Position numbers and translations under genes: made by a program. A stretch of 21,883 nucleotides of DNA from AM-1111 sp046302135 (GTDB taxonomy: Bacteria > Bacteroidota > Bacteroidia > B-17B0 > Aurantibacillaceae), in the NCBI GenBank assembly GCA_046302135.1, contig JBKCIQ010000081.1:1-21883 (forward strand), read 5' to 3'. The notes below the pieces were generated by a model, which worked only from the letters and a program-made list of their open reading frames with translations, ran no database searches and was not told the DNA's origin. Below, one piece after another: positions 7,561 through 15,998 of the stretch; position 1 is the stretch's first letter; each line of letters starts with the position of its first letter.

Positions 7561-8982
7561 TTATTTTCCCCTACCCTGTATAACTATAAGTACCGTATAA
7601 ATCAAAATTTTAAAGTCAACTATCAAGCTCATATTTTCGAGATAGAGTAAATCATATCTCAATCTTTCCACCATCTGATCAACGTTTTCAGCGTAACCAT
7701 ATTTAACCTGACCCCAAGACGTTATACCGGGTCTAATTTTCTGTAACATTCTATAGTGTGGTGCCTTCTCAACGATACGCTCAATAAAGAATTTTCTCTC
7801 CGGCCTAGGACCAACAATACTCATTTCGCCAATTAACACGTTGTAAAACTGAGGCAGTTCATCCATCCTTGACTTCCTGAGGAATTTTCCTATACCAGTT
7901 ATTCGCGGATCGTTCTCACTTGAAAGTGCAGGACCATTCTTCTCGGCATCAATTACCATACTCCTAAACTTTATTATTTGAAATGGTTTCCCTCGCAAAC
8001 CGATTCTCTCATGAACATAAAATGCTGGACCTTTACTTGATAATTTAACCAATAAAAACAATATCAGATATAACCACGAAAAAACTATTAATACAAACAA
8101 AGATGCGGATACATCAATAAACCTTTTGGTTGAAATCTGCCAGGCAGGCATCAAATCTCTTCTGATCTCAATAAGCGGCGCATCTAAAATACTGCTCATT
8201 TTAACGGAACCTGAGAGAATATCAAACATGTCGGGAATAATTTTAATTATAATATCCGAGTCGTCGAGTAATGTAATTAAACGCTCTATGTATTTATGTT
8301 CGAATGATTCAATTGCTATAATCACTTCTTCTATATTATGCAACTCGATAATTGAATTAATATCTTTTAACTCCCCTAGATGCGGTAAATCTTTTTTCAA
8401 CTCTTCAGAAAAACCGTTTTTCTCATCAACGTGTACAAAACCTACGAAGAGATTACCGTTGGCTTTTTTTAATCCGTTGATCTCCTTAAAAAGCCTCAAA
8501 GCGTTCTCATTACTTCCAATTATTATAGTTTTAAACCCTATTTCTCTTTTGTGAATTTTTTTGTTTGTTATACTTGTTAAGATAAAACGAAACAATTCGG
8601 TTAACCCGAAATGTAGTCCGAATAAAGTAAGGATTAACTCGTAATAAGAACGGTAAGTTGGAATTGTATCATCCAATAAAGAAATGAAGAAAATAACAAT
8701 TACACCAATTAACGATGTAATAAGGGTTTGATAAAATTCCTGAAGTCTTGATTTTCTGTATACATTCTTGTAAAATCCGATGAGATAATAAAAAATTAAC
8801 CATGATAAAGGAATGATAACTATACCCTGATAGAACCTTATATCAAACAAATGCTCCGAAACTTTTCCAAAAATTCCGGCTTCAATTTTTATTTTTCTAT
8901 AGGTAAAGAAAAGTGCCCAGGCAATTGCAGCTGACAGGTAATCTGCTAAGATGTATTTCAGAACCTGTAGCTTTTTGTTCAT
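7561..8982 (-). CDS. polyprenyl-phosphate sugar-1-phosphate transferase
   Basis: 473 residues in the architecture of WcaJ/WbaP-like initiating transferases. Four or five membrane helices fill the first 135 residues, a Rossmann-like nucleotide-binding domain spans about 145-245, and the catalytic bacterial sugar transferase domain fills 283-470. The last shows KRFIDV before a long hydrophobic re-entrant helix, then IIKFRSM, RKSRMDELPQ (near 370), VGPRPE (near 390) and the PGITSWGQV block. The family moves a sugar phosphate from a UDP-sugar to undecaprenyl phosphate, the first membrane step of exopolysaccharide, capsule or O-unit synthesis; the sugar cannot be read from sequence. It is third in a tight operon, 3 bp after the lipoprotein gene. 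Other polysaccharide genes are not visible here. Confidence 0.92.
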   Translation of the reverse strand: MNKKLQVLKYILADYLSAAIAWALFFTYRKIKIEAGIFGKVSEHLFDIRFYQGIVIIPLSWLIFYYLIGFYKNVYRKSRLQEFYQTLITSLIGVIVIFFISLLDDTIPTYRSYYELILTLFGLHFGLTELFRFILTSITNKKIHKREIGFKTIIIGSNENALRLFKEINGLKKANGNLFVGFVHVDEKNGFSEELKKDLPHLGELKDINSIIELHNIEEVIIAIESFEHKYIERLITLLDDSDIIIKIIPDMFDILSGSVKMSSILDAPLIEIRRDLMPAWQISTKRFIDVSASLFVLIVFSWLYLILFLLVKLSSKGPAFYVHERIGLRGKPFQIIKFRSMVIDAEKNGPALSSENDPRITGIGKFLRKSRMDELPQFYNVLIGEMSIVGPRPERKFFIERIVEKAPHYRMLQKIRPGITSWGQVKYGYAENVDQMVERLRYDLLYLENMSLIVDFKILIYTVLIVIQGRGK

Positions 8983-8985
8983 TCT

Positions 8986-9861
8986 TTACTGTCTTATTAC
9001 TTTAATATTATCCAAGTATATTCTTGGTTCAGGGCCACCGCTAGGCGTGGAAGCTCTCAAAACCAAATAAAAATTAGAAAGTGTTGGTGCAACATTGATG
9101 TTTTCGGTAAGTGGGATATAAGTTTTTTTCCATTGACCTTGCGTATCATACACCTGAGCACAAAGTCTTATGTCATTAAATCCATTGCTAACTGAAACAA
9201 AAATATTTACATTGGTTTTATAATGCATTTCTAAATAACATAACCTCCCCTGAATCTGATATGGGATAGCAGAACCGGTAATTGCATCAAATACCTGGTA
9301 GTAACTATCCAGATAGACAAACCCACAATTTCCCTGACCCGGTATCGCTTCCGGACCGCTTCCTGAGTAAACGGTGAGAAAGGTATCCGCAGATGGTGTC
9401 GGGGAGAAAATAGTTCCTGGGTTGGAAAATGATTCAAGACGAAGAAAGGAAATACCTGAAAAATAGGTAAAGTTTGGAATTACAGTTTGAACCTGACCTC
9501 TCTTTAGATCAACATTCGTTTCATAAAACTGTGCCATTGGATAGATGGAACGCAATGACTCTATCCCAACATTTTTAATCCCTGCACGCATTTTTATTAC
9601 TTTATTACCTTCTGCAAGAACAGGTATTCTGCTTCCGACAGGAAAACAACCAATGAAATCATCACCAATAAATACCCATATATCACTAAAATCCTGAAGT
9701 TTAGTCCCTTGATTTAATGAGTCTGTTGTAAAATCGCAATAAGGTACATAAATGTAAGATGGAATCTCTTCATCAGGATTAAGTTTTTTACACCCGACGA
9801 AAATTAAGATCAAAACAATAAAAAAAAACGTAACTTTTTTAATCACAAAATTCCCTTTCAA
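8986..9861 (-). CDS. uncharacterised lipoprotein
   Basis: 291 residues. A lipoprotein signal of 23 residues ends in lipobox IFVGC (Cys24), followed by KKLNPDEE; acidic residues shortly after the lipid Cys are typical of Bacteroidota lipoproteins exported to the surface. The rest is beta-strand rich with many aromatic residues. It ends in a short VLRASTPSGGPEPRIYLDNIKV segment that resembles the closing strand of jelly-roll carbohydrate-binding modules. That resemblance is weak; I cannot assign a family. It sits between the oxidoreductase (17 bp upstream) and the sugar transferase (3 bp downstream), so a link to polysaccharide assembly is inferred from context alone. Confidence 0.8.
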   Translation of the reverse strand: MKGNFVIKKVTFFFIVLILIFVGCKKLNPDEEIPSYIYVPYCDFTTDSLNQGTKLQDFSDIWVFIGDDFIGCFPVGSRIPVLAEGNKVIKMRAGIKNVGIESLRSIYPMAQFYETNVDLKRGQVQTVIPNFTYFSGISFLRLESFSNPGTIFSPTPSADTFLTVYSGSGPEAIPGQGNCGFVYLDSYYQVFDAITGSAIPYQIQGRLCYLEMHYKTNVNIFVSVSNGFNDIRLCAQVYDTQGQWKKTYIPLTENINVAPTLSNFYLVLRASTPSGGPEPRIYLDNIKVIRQ

Positions 9862-9878
9862 AAGGAACGTAAAAATAC

Positions 9879-10826
9879 TCAGCTTATTGTCTGTTTTTCC
9901 AAAAAATTTGATTGTGGTAATAACTTTTCTTTAATGAGTTCTGCAACACTGAGTGCCTTTATTGCGTGGTCGAGGTTAACAGTTGGCTCACAATTATTCT
10001 TAATACAATCAGCGAAATGAGCCAATTGAGTTCTTATAGCATTTCCAGGAGTTACCTCCGGAAACAATAACTCTGCATCTTTCTCAACTTCTGTTTTGGT
10101 TATAATACCCGTTTTATTTTCAAGAAAATTCATTGAAATGGACGCATCCTTTTGATATACTCGTGTAATACGCATATTTTTAACCGCCAATCGGCTTGCA
10201 GTTAAGGATGCGGTGCATCCGTTATCAAATTCTATTCTGGTGTTTACGATATCGGGACTTCCATTTAGAATACCAACAGATGTCGCATTAATTTTTTTAA
10301 TTGGTGAATCAACTAACTGCAACATGATGTCTATATCATGAACCATAATGTCCTCTAATACAGAAACATTTTTATTGGTTTTTTTAAACTCGGCCAGGCG
10401 ATGACTTTCTATAAATACCGGAGACTTAATAAACCTAAGTCCATTCAAAAAAGCGGGATTAAATCTTTCAACGTGGCCAACTTGAATTTTCACGCCAGCT
10501 TCTTTTGCCATTGAAAATAAAATTTTTGCTTGATCTAAATGAACGGTCACCGGTTTTTCTATGAACAAGTGTTTAAATGCGCGTATTCCTTTTTGAGCTA
10601 TGGAGAAATGACTTTCTGTGGTCGAAACGATATCCAGTGCGTCAGAAACTTCAATTAATTCCTCTGCCGAAGCGAATTTCTTTATTCCAAATTCATTTGA
10701 TACCTGTTCAGATAGTTCTTCATTAGAGTCGTAAATACCTACCAATTCGAATTCCTTTATTTCACTCAATTGTTTAAGGTGAATCTGACCGAACCTTCCA
10801 ACTCCAAAAATGCCAAGTCTTATCAT
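9879..10826 (-). CDS. Gfo/Idh/MocA family NAD(P)-dependent oxidoreductase
   Basis: 315 residues. The N-terminal Rossmann fold opens with GIFGVGRFG (Gly8, Gly10, Gly13). The family EKP motif is Glu90-Lys91-Pro92, followed by the helix and VQVGHVERFNP. The C-terminal half carries DIMVHDIDIMLQLV, with the His-Asp pair that usually lies at the sugar site in this fold. Members oxidise or reduce sugars, often nucleotide sugars such as UDP-GlcNAc derivatives. First gene of the minus-strand operon with the lipoprotein and the polyprenyl sugar transferase, so a role in making an activated sugar for envelope glycan is likely; the exact substrate is not readable. Confidence 0.9.
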   Translation of the reverse strand: MIRLGIFGVGRFGQIHLKQLSEIKEFELVGIYDSNEELSEQVSNEFGIKKFASAEELIEVSDALDIVSTTESHFSIAQKGIRAFKHLFIEKPVTVHLDQAKILFSMAKEAGVKIQVGHVERFNPAFLNGLRFIKSPVFIESHRLAEFKKTNKNVSVLEDIMVHDIDIMLQLVDSPIKKINATSVGILNGSPDIVNTRIEFDNGCTASLTASRLAVKNMRITRVYQKDASISMNFLENKTGIITKTEVEKDAELLFPEVTPGNAIRTQLAHFADCIKNNCEPTVNLDHAIKALSVAELIKEKLLPQSNFLEKQTIS

Positions 10827-10849
10827 TGTTTTATTTTTATAAACTGTTT

Positions 10850-10857
10850 CAAATCTA
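10850..10857 (-). promoter_or_regulatory. -7 promoter element of the oxidoreductase operon
   Basis: Minus-strand TAGATTTG, an exact TAnnTTTG match, 23 bp before the ATG. This predicts a leader of about 20 nt. No TTG is found at the usual 17-23 bp upstream. Confidence 0.4.
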
Positions 10858-10924
10858 TCCGATAATTAATAATTGATTGTTAGTAACACAAAATACATTT
10901 CAAAAGCACCTTGTTGATTTCCTT

Positions 10925-10932
10925 TAGTTTTG
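10925..10932 (+). promoter_or_regulatory. -7 promoter element of pcm
   Basis: TAGTTTTG, an exact TAnnTTTG match, ends 6 bp before the pcm ATG at 10939. A start site about 4 nt after the element leaves a leader of about 3 nt. It also argues against the in-frame TTG at 10930, which lies inside the element. No clear -33 TTG at normal spacing. Confidence 0.45.
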
Positions 10933-10938
10933 TGTAAT

Positions 10939-11601
10939 ATGTTAAGAAGAGAAGACACCTATCGTCATTTAGGAATGAGGAAAAAGTTGGTTGATGTTTT
11001 AAAAACCAAAGGGATAAAGGATGAAAAGGTATTAAATGCCATCGGAAATATCCCTAGGCATATGTTTATAGAAGAAACAAAATTTACTGCTTTTGTTGAA
11101 AAGGCATATGATGATATTGCTTTTCCAATAGGTGCAGGGCAAACTATTTCACATCCATTTACGGTTGCTTTTCAAACGGAATTACTGGATATAAAAAAGG
11201 GTGAAAAGGTACTTGAAATAGGAACGGGATGCGGATATCAAACAGCGGTTTTGGCCGAAATGGGAGCTAAAATTTACAGCGTAGAAAGAATTCGCTCGCT
11301 ACATGAGAAAGCGAGGAATCTCTTGCCCAAGTTGGGGTACTCTGCAAGACTTGTTTATGGAGATGGTTACAAAGGTTTACCATTTTATGCTCCGTTTGAC
11401 AAAATTATTGTAACAGCCGCAGCACCTTACATTCCTAAGGATTTACTGATGCAATTGAAAGGAAATGGCAAGATGATCATTCCAATAGGTGAGGGAGAAC
11501 AACAAATAATGAATCTTATCATCAGACGTACGGGCACAGACTTTGAGAAAACCGAATTAGGGAAATTTCGGTTTGTACCAATGCTTTCCGACAAATCCTA
11601 A
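10939..11601 (+). CDS. pcm: protein-L-isoaspartate O-methyltransferase
   Basis: About 220 residues. Methylates L-isoaspartyl residues formed by protein ageing, using S-adenosylmethionine, and so starts their repair. Visible motifs: the IGAGQTISHPFTVAFQTELL substrate block (about 64-83), the SAM-binding motif EIGTGCGYQTAVLAEMG (about 93-109), the acidic loop VERIRSLHE, and VTAAAPYIP near 155. The C-terminal FRFVPML matches the family close. I prefer ATG at 10939: the upstream TTG at 10930 overlaps the promoter element. It is divergent from the oxidoreductase operon. Between its end and the next gene (66 bp) there is an imperfect CTTAC/GTAAG hairpin without a T-run, so read-through to the outer-membrane gene is possible. 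Confidence 0.94.
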   Translation: MLRREDTYRHLGMRKKLVDVLKTKGIKDEKVLNAIGNIPRHMFIEETKFTAFVEKAYDDIAFPIGAGQTISHPFTVAFQTELLDIKKGEKVLEIGTGCGYQTAVLAEMGAKIYSVERIRSLHEKARNLLPKLGYSARLVYGDGYKGLPFYAPFDKIIVTAAAPYIPKDLLMQLKGNGKMIIPIGEGEQQIMNLIIRRTGTDFEKTELGKFRFVPMLSDKS

Positions 11602-11667
11602 CTTACCGGCCACGTGCTGAGTAAGTAGATAATTACTGAATTATTTAATTATTAAAAATTTGATTTT

Positions 11668-12543
11668 ATGTTTAAAACAAACAACATGAAAAAAACGCTT
11701 GTGTTTGCACTTATTTTAAGTAGCGCCACTTTGCTTGCACAAGATCTGACTTCAAAAAAAGGCGAGAAAATTCTTCCTGAATCAGGCGATTGGTCAATAG
11801 GTATAGATGGAAGCCCATTCTTGAATTATACCGGAAACCTTTTTAATGGAAACACGTCAAACACAACGCCAGGCGTTAACTTTTTAACTGATAACAATTC
11901 TATTATCGGTAAATGGTTTAAAGAAGAAAAAACTGCTTACAGAGTCGGCATAAGGCTCGGCTTTGGCAACTCGAAAAAAAACGGATTACCTGAACAAGAC
12001 AATTACTCTGGAGACCCTCCCGCTCCGCTAGTTACAGATGTAATGAAAATGACCTATAGTCGAATTGCCCTAATTGCGGGTATGGAAAAGCGGAAAGGAA
12101 ATACCAGATTACAAGGATATTATGGAGCGGAGGCTGGAATTTCTTTGGGATCTGATAAAACAAGCTACACCTATGGAAATAGTTTTTCAGATACCAACAC
12201 TGATCCCACAATTTGGGATTTTGGCAATGACGAAGCAATTGCATCAGGCGGATCACGTTTCACAGAGATAAAATCAGGAATGGGTTTTGGCTTAGGAATA
12301 CGTGGATTTATTGGTGCAGAATATTTCGTATTACCAAAAATCTCAATTGGAGGAGAATTTGGCTGGGGAATAGTATTACAAACGCAGGGTGAAGGTACTT
12401 CAACGGTTGAATATTGGGACGGAACAAAAGCAGCAACAACAGAATTAAAGAGAGGAAAATCATCTGCCTTTGGGTTAGATGTTGACAATAACAATTCTGT
12501 TTTTGGTCCTGCGGCAACACTAAGGATAAATCTACACTTCTGA
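11668..12543 (+). CDS. predicted outer-membrane beta-barrel protein
   Basis: 291 residues. A signal peptide ends near ATLLAQ. The mature part begins with DLTSKKGEKILPESGDWSIGIDGSPFLNYTGNLFNG, a start I know from uncharacterised Bacteroidota outer-membrane proteins. The rest alternates amphipathic strands with Gly- and Asn-rich turns (GIRLGFGNSKKNG, GYYGAEAGISLG, GLGIRGFIGAEYFVLPKISIGGEFGWG). The chain ends in RINLHF, with the C-terminal Phe typical of barrel proteins. A porin or structural role cannot be assigned. Two starts are possible, ATG at 11668 and ATG at 11686; the second gives the more usual MKK-type signal peptide. A hairpin terminator follows the stop. Confidence 0.8.
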   Translation: MFKTNNMKKTLVFALILSSATLLAQDLTSKKGEKILPESGDWSIGIDGSPFLNYTGNLFNGNTSNTTPGVNFLTDNNSIIGKWFKEEKTAYRVGIRLGFGNSKKNGLPEQDNYSGDPPAPLVTDVMKMTYSRIALIAGMEKRKGNTRLQGYYGAEAGISLGSDKTSYTYGNSFSDTNTDPTIWDFGNDEAIASGGSRFTEIKSGMGFGLGIRGFIGAEYFVLPKISIGGEFGWGIVLQTQGEGTSTVEYWDGTKAATTELKRGKSSAFGLDVDNNNSVFGPAATLRINLHF

Positions 12544-12560
12544 AAAAATTTACTTAGAAG

Positions 12561-12586
12561 CCCTGCTGATTTATCAGTGGGGTTTT
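12561..12586 (+). terminator. rho-independent terminator after the outer-membrane gene
   Basis: CCCTGCTGA (12561-12569) pairs with TCAGTGGGG (12574-12582) across a TTTA loop. The 9-bp stem contains two G-U pairs and is followed by TTTT and an AT-rich stretch. The 3' arm overlaps the stop codon of the convergent phosphatase gene. Confidence 0.75.
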
Positions 12587-13035
12587 ATATTTTGTAAAAC
12601 AATTTCTTTCACAATTTCCTCACAACGATTTTTTATCATTTGAAAAACCAGCTCAAAACCATCTTCGCCACCATACCAAGGATCAGGAACTTCTCTTTCC
12701 TCACCTAAAAACATCTTTACCTTATTCTTTTGAGTTTCATCTTTAGCCATCTGTAGTATGTTTCTTTTATTGCTTTTATCCATAACATAGATGACATCAA
12801 AATTTTCAAAATCATTTAACTTAAATTTCCTGCTTATCAAACCAGAAATATCCACTCCATTTTTTAAGGCATTTCTCTGTGACCTCTTGTCAGGATTTTC
12901 TCCGTTATGATGTCCTGATGTTCCTGCGGAGTCCACTGTGACCATTAGGTTATTTTCAGATGCAATCTTTCGCATCAATCCTTCAGCAACAGGACTTCTG
13001 CAAATATTACCAAGACAAACCATAAGAATTTTCAT
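12574..13035 (-). CDS. low-molecular-weight protein tyrosine phosphatase
   Basis: 153 residues, standard length. The catalytic loop is at the N-terminus, C7-L-G-N-I-C-R13-S (C-x5-R), and the general acid Asp118 lies in VPDPWYGG with the following Tyr. The middle block SRKFKLNDFENFDVIYVMD is also typical. These enzymes remove phosphate from tyrosine. In bacteria they are often paired with tyrosine kinases controlling polysaccharide export (Wzb/Wzc), but no kinase is visible here, and in Bacteroidota such genes also stand alone. It follows the secreted hypothetical gene by 14 bp on the same strand, so the two are probably co-transcribed. The stop codon lies within the terminator of the convergent gene. 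Confidence 0.93.
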   Translation of the reverse strand: MKILMVCLGNICRSPVAEGLMRKIASENNLMVTVDSAGTSGHHNGENPDKRSQRNALKNGVDISGLISRKFKLNDFENFDVIYVMDKSNKRNILQMAKDETQKNKVKMFLGEEREVPDPWYGGEDGFELVFQMIKNRCEEIVKEIVLQNIKPH

Positions 13036-13049
13036 GATATGAAATTTGT

Positions 13050-13763
13050 TTAAGCTTTAGGGAAATTTGCACTGTGCAAATCATTGTACCTTTTAAGAAA
13101 ATAATATAACTTTTTCCGTTTTTGTTTTTTAGTCAATTTTGAAAATTCTTTGAAAAGATTGATATCCCGCTTCAAAATTACTTCCAAATTCTCAGGAGTC
13201 ATTAAAAGCGTTTTACCATAATAAAAATCAAAAATAAACTCCCTGGTTTCTTTTGCTCTTAACGGATTACCAGTAATACCAGAGGCGCCATTCATAGAGG
13301 GATCATAGAAAGGACCATCACTTCTGAAAGCTTCTATTGATATATTCCCAATGAAATGACTTATGTTTCCAAATACAGGTATCCTGCAAAAGGTACCTTC
13401 AACATTAAGATAAACAAAATTATTTTGCACAAAACAAAAAAGCTGATCTGTCGAAATTAAACTGATTCCCTTCCCTTTCCTGTAAACAATGGTATCCTGA
13501 AGATCAACCAGTTTATGATAAAATTCTAATTGATTTTTTTCAATTTTTGTAAGAATTAAGGCCCTTGGAACTGCATTACATTGTCTGAAATCCTGGTAGC
13601 TTAAATATATTCCTTCGTTAAAAAAATAATCTTTATTGTAGGGTGTGGAATCTTTATTGTTCTTTATTTTAAGAAAACCTGAAGCAGTGTAGATAGAATC
13701 AGTAGTTTGCGCCTGAAAAAAAAACGAGTAAAAAACAAATATTATGAGGAAGATTTTTTTCAA
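13050..13763 (-). CDS. secreted protein of unknown function
   Basis: 237 residues from a TTG start, which gives a good signal peptide (MKKIFLIIFVFYSFFFQAQ, likely cut after Ala18); no ATG is available nearby. The mature protein has no motif I recognise. It shows a beta-rich middle (FCFVQNNFVYLNVEGTFCRIPVFGNISHFIG), an Asn/Gly segment around 150-165, and a very basic C-terminal helix (KLTKKQKRKKLYYFLKRYND). No lipobox, so periplasmic or secreted. First gene of a two-gene unit with the tyrosine phosphatase. It is divergent from the S8 protease across a 65-bp gap that must hold both promoters. Confidence 0.7.
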   Translation of the reverse strand: MKKIFLIIFVFYSFFFQAQTTDSIYTASGFLKIKNNKDSTPYNKDYFFNEGIYLSYQDFRQCNAVPRALILTKIEKNQLEFYHKLVDLQDTIVYRKGKGISLISTDQLFCFVQNNFVYLNVEGTFCRIPVFGNISHFIGNISIEAFRSDGPFYDPSMNGASGITGNPLRAKETREFIFDFYYGKTLLMTPENLEVILKRDINLFKEFSKLTKKQKRKKLYYFLKRYNDLHSANFPKA

Positions 13764-13828
13764 TGCAAAATAACTTCCGAAATTTACCTAAATTTATTTT
13801 AGTTTGGTGAATCATAAAAACTTAGACT

Positions 13829-15949
13829 ATGAAAAAATACATTTTATTTTTTTTAATACTTTTTTCTGTTGCGGGATACTCTCAATTTAAAAAATTCAAT
13901 ACCAACTTAATTAAGTATATTTCAAAAAATGCACAACAACCAGGTCAACTTCCGATTTTGATAAAGGGTGAGATGAACTCTATTGTATCAGCTCAAAATC
14001 AAATCGGGTTCAAACTAAATTACAGTTACGGAAGTATAGCAAGAATAACGGCCAACCCTCAGCAAATTCTTGCGCTTGCAGAAAAGACATTTGTAACCCG
14101 TATAGAACTAATAGAAAATAAAAAAATAAAACTACTGAATGACACCATGAGGGTAAGAAATAATATCAATCCAGTACAAACAGGAATGGCACCGTTATCA
14201 CAAGCCTACAAAGGAAATGGTGTAGTAATTGGAATGATTGATTCCGGACACGATTTCACTCACCCTGATTTCAAAGACAGCTTAACAGGAAAATCCAGAA
14301 TTTTAAAAATTTGGGATCAAACTTTTCCTGTTTCTTCAAACACTCCTATATCTTTTGGATACGGACAAGAATGGGATAGTTCCGCTTTCAATTCAAATAA
14401 TTGTCCCCACACAGACGTTGCTTATTACGGGCATGGAACTCATACTGCGGGAATAGCAGGAAGTAATGGCGGCAAAAGCGGACAATGTATTGGGGTTGCA
14501 CCGAAATCAGAATTCTTATCAGTTGCACTGGATTTTTACGCAATTGGTCCAACAATTAGCGATGCTGTTCACTACATATTTTCTGAAGCTACAGCTCTTG
14601 GTAAACCCTGTGTAATTAATGCAAGCGTTGGTGATTATTATGGTTCTCACGATGGTAAAGATTTACAATCACAAATGATTGATGCAATGTTACAAACGCC
14701 GGGAAGATTATTGGTTGGTGCAGCAGGTAACTCAGGAAATTACAAATATCATGTAGGATATAATTTATCAAACGATACTAATTTTACTTATATAACCAAT
14801 AATACAAATACCATCAACTTTCAGTTGTATGCAGATGTGCCACAATTCATAAACGCCAATTATAGGATTGGAGCTAATGATCAAAATTTTAATCATAGAG
14901 GTCAAACAGGATTTTTTAATTTCAATTACGCTTTGGGAACCATAAAGTATGATACAATTTTTAATGGATTGAACAGACTTGCTATCGTTCAAACTTCAGC
15001 TGATACATCTATGGGTGTGTATACGTTAGACGTTACTATCTACGTCGATTCATTAAATTACAAATGGAGCTTGGATGCTACAGGATCTGGTAAATTAGAC
15101 AGTTGGAATTTTGACTATTTTGGAACCGGTTTGCCATCGGTATCAGCTCATCCCGAAATGCAATATTATAAATATCCGGATTCACTAATGACAATTGTAA
15201 GCGGTTTTCAATGCCTTGATAATGTGGTAACAGTTGGAAATTATATTAACATGACATCGTGGATTGATGTAAACAATAATTTACAGAGTATACCATACAC
15301 GACCGGCCAAATATCTTCAATGAGCAGTCAGGGCCCAACAAGAGACGGAAGAATAAAGCCCGATATAACAGCAAGCGGAGATCAGATTCTATCAAGTGGT
15401 GTGCTTTCACTTATGCCTTCAATTATTCAAAATAATCCGTCAAACGTGTCTACTGACAGCTTGCATGTAATGGGAGGAGGAACGAGTTCTTCGGCCCCAG
15501 TTGTGGCAGGTATAGGAGCCTTGTTTTTAGAGATGCAACCTCAGTCAATACCATCACTATTTTTACAGTCTGTAACCAGCTGCGCAAAGCAAGATATTTT
15601 TACCGGAAATAATTTACCGAATACAGTTTGGGGATATGGAAAAGTAGATGGATTTGCTGTTATGACGTGCGCTGCATTATCAATTGAAAATATCAATAAA
15701 AACCCAAAAATTAACGTGTATCCTAATCCTGCACAATCTGAATTTAATTTTTTGCTGAATGAAAAATATTGCGGAGGAAAATTGATACTTTTTGACTTAA
15801 TGGGTAAGGAAATTTTCTTTCAAAAATTAAGTTGCAAAGAATCTGAAATAAAAATTTTAACAGATAAATTACCCAGTGGATTAATCTATTACAAAATTGA
15901 AAATGAGGACAAATATTCTGAAAGCGGTAAACTAATCATTACACATTAA
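13829..15949 (+). CDS. subtilisin-like (S8) protease with type IX secretion tail
   Basis: 706 residues: a signal peptide (MKKYILFFLILFSVAGYS), a propeptide-like region to about 125, then the S8 catalytic domain. The triad is Asp138 (GMIDSGHDFTHPDF), His202 (GHGTHTAGIAGS) and Ser553 (GGGTSSSAPVVAG), with oxyanion Asn301 (AAGNSG). About 250 residues between Asn301 and Ser553 include a beta-rich insertion and the conserved SSQGPTRDGRIKPDITASG. The last 80 residues are a type A sorting domain: INVYPNPAQSEFNF, a middle LFDLMGKEIF and a closing GLIYYKIENEDKYSESGKLIITH. The protein should therefore cross the outer membrane by the type IX system and be released or attached at the surface; gldN in this window belongs to that machine. 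Substrate unknown. ATG start; convergent with metH. Confidence 0.94.
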   Translation: MKKYILFFLILFSVAGYSQFKKFNTNLIKYISKNAQQPGQLPILIKGEMNSIVSAQNQIGFKLNYSYGSIARITANPQQILALAEKTFVTRIELIENKKIKLLNDTMRVRNNINPVQTGMAPLSQAYKGNGVVIGMIDSGHDFTHPDFKDSLTGKSRILKIWDQTFPVSSNTPISFGYGQEWDSSAFNSNNCPHTDVAYYGHGTHTAGIAGSNGGKSGQCIGVAPKSEFLSVALDFYAIGPTISDAVHYIFSEATALGKPCVINASVGDYYGSHDGKDLQSQMIDAMLQTPGRLLVGAAGNSGNYKYHVGYNLSNDTNFTYITNNTNTINFQLYADVPQFINANYRIGANDQNFNHRGQTGFFNFNYALGTIKYDTIFNGLNRLAIVQTSADTSMGVYTLDVTIYVDSLNYKWSLDATGSGKLDSWNFDYFGTGLPSVSAHPEMQYYKYPDSLMTIVSGFQCLDNVVTVGNYINMTSWIDVNNNLQSIPYTTGQISSMSSQGPTRDGRIKPDITASGDQILSSGVLSLMPSIIQNNPSNVSTDSLHVMGGGTSSSAPVVAGIGALFLEMQPQSIPSLFLQSVTSCAKQDIFTGNNLPNTVWGYGKVDGFAVMTCAALSIENINKNPKINVYPNPAQSEFNFLLNEKYCGGKLILFDLMGKEIFFQKLSCKESEIKILTDKLPSGLIYYKIENEDKYSESGKLIITH

Positions 15950-15998
15950 AATTTAATGCTTTAAAAATGAAATTAGCTTGCGTTTAGCTTTCCAGAAA

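Noticed and set aside
8126..8554. 142-codon open frame on the plus strand inside the sugar transferase gene
   Set aside because: It is antisense to a conserved domain, with low-complexity Ser/Ile/Leu composition and no recognisable protein.
11605..11635. Terminator between pcm and the outer-membrane gene
   Set aside because: The CTTAC/GTAAG hairpin has internal mismatches and no T-run, so it was not listed as a terminator.
13766..13806. Promoter elements for the two divergent genes at 13763 and 13829
   Set aside because: TATTTTG and TAGTTTG are each one base short of the TAnnTTTG pattern and lack -33 partners; too weak to annotate.
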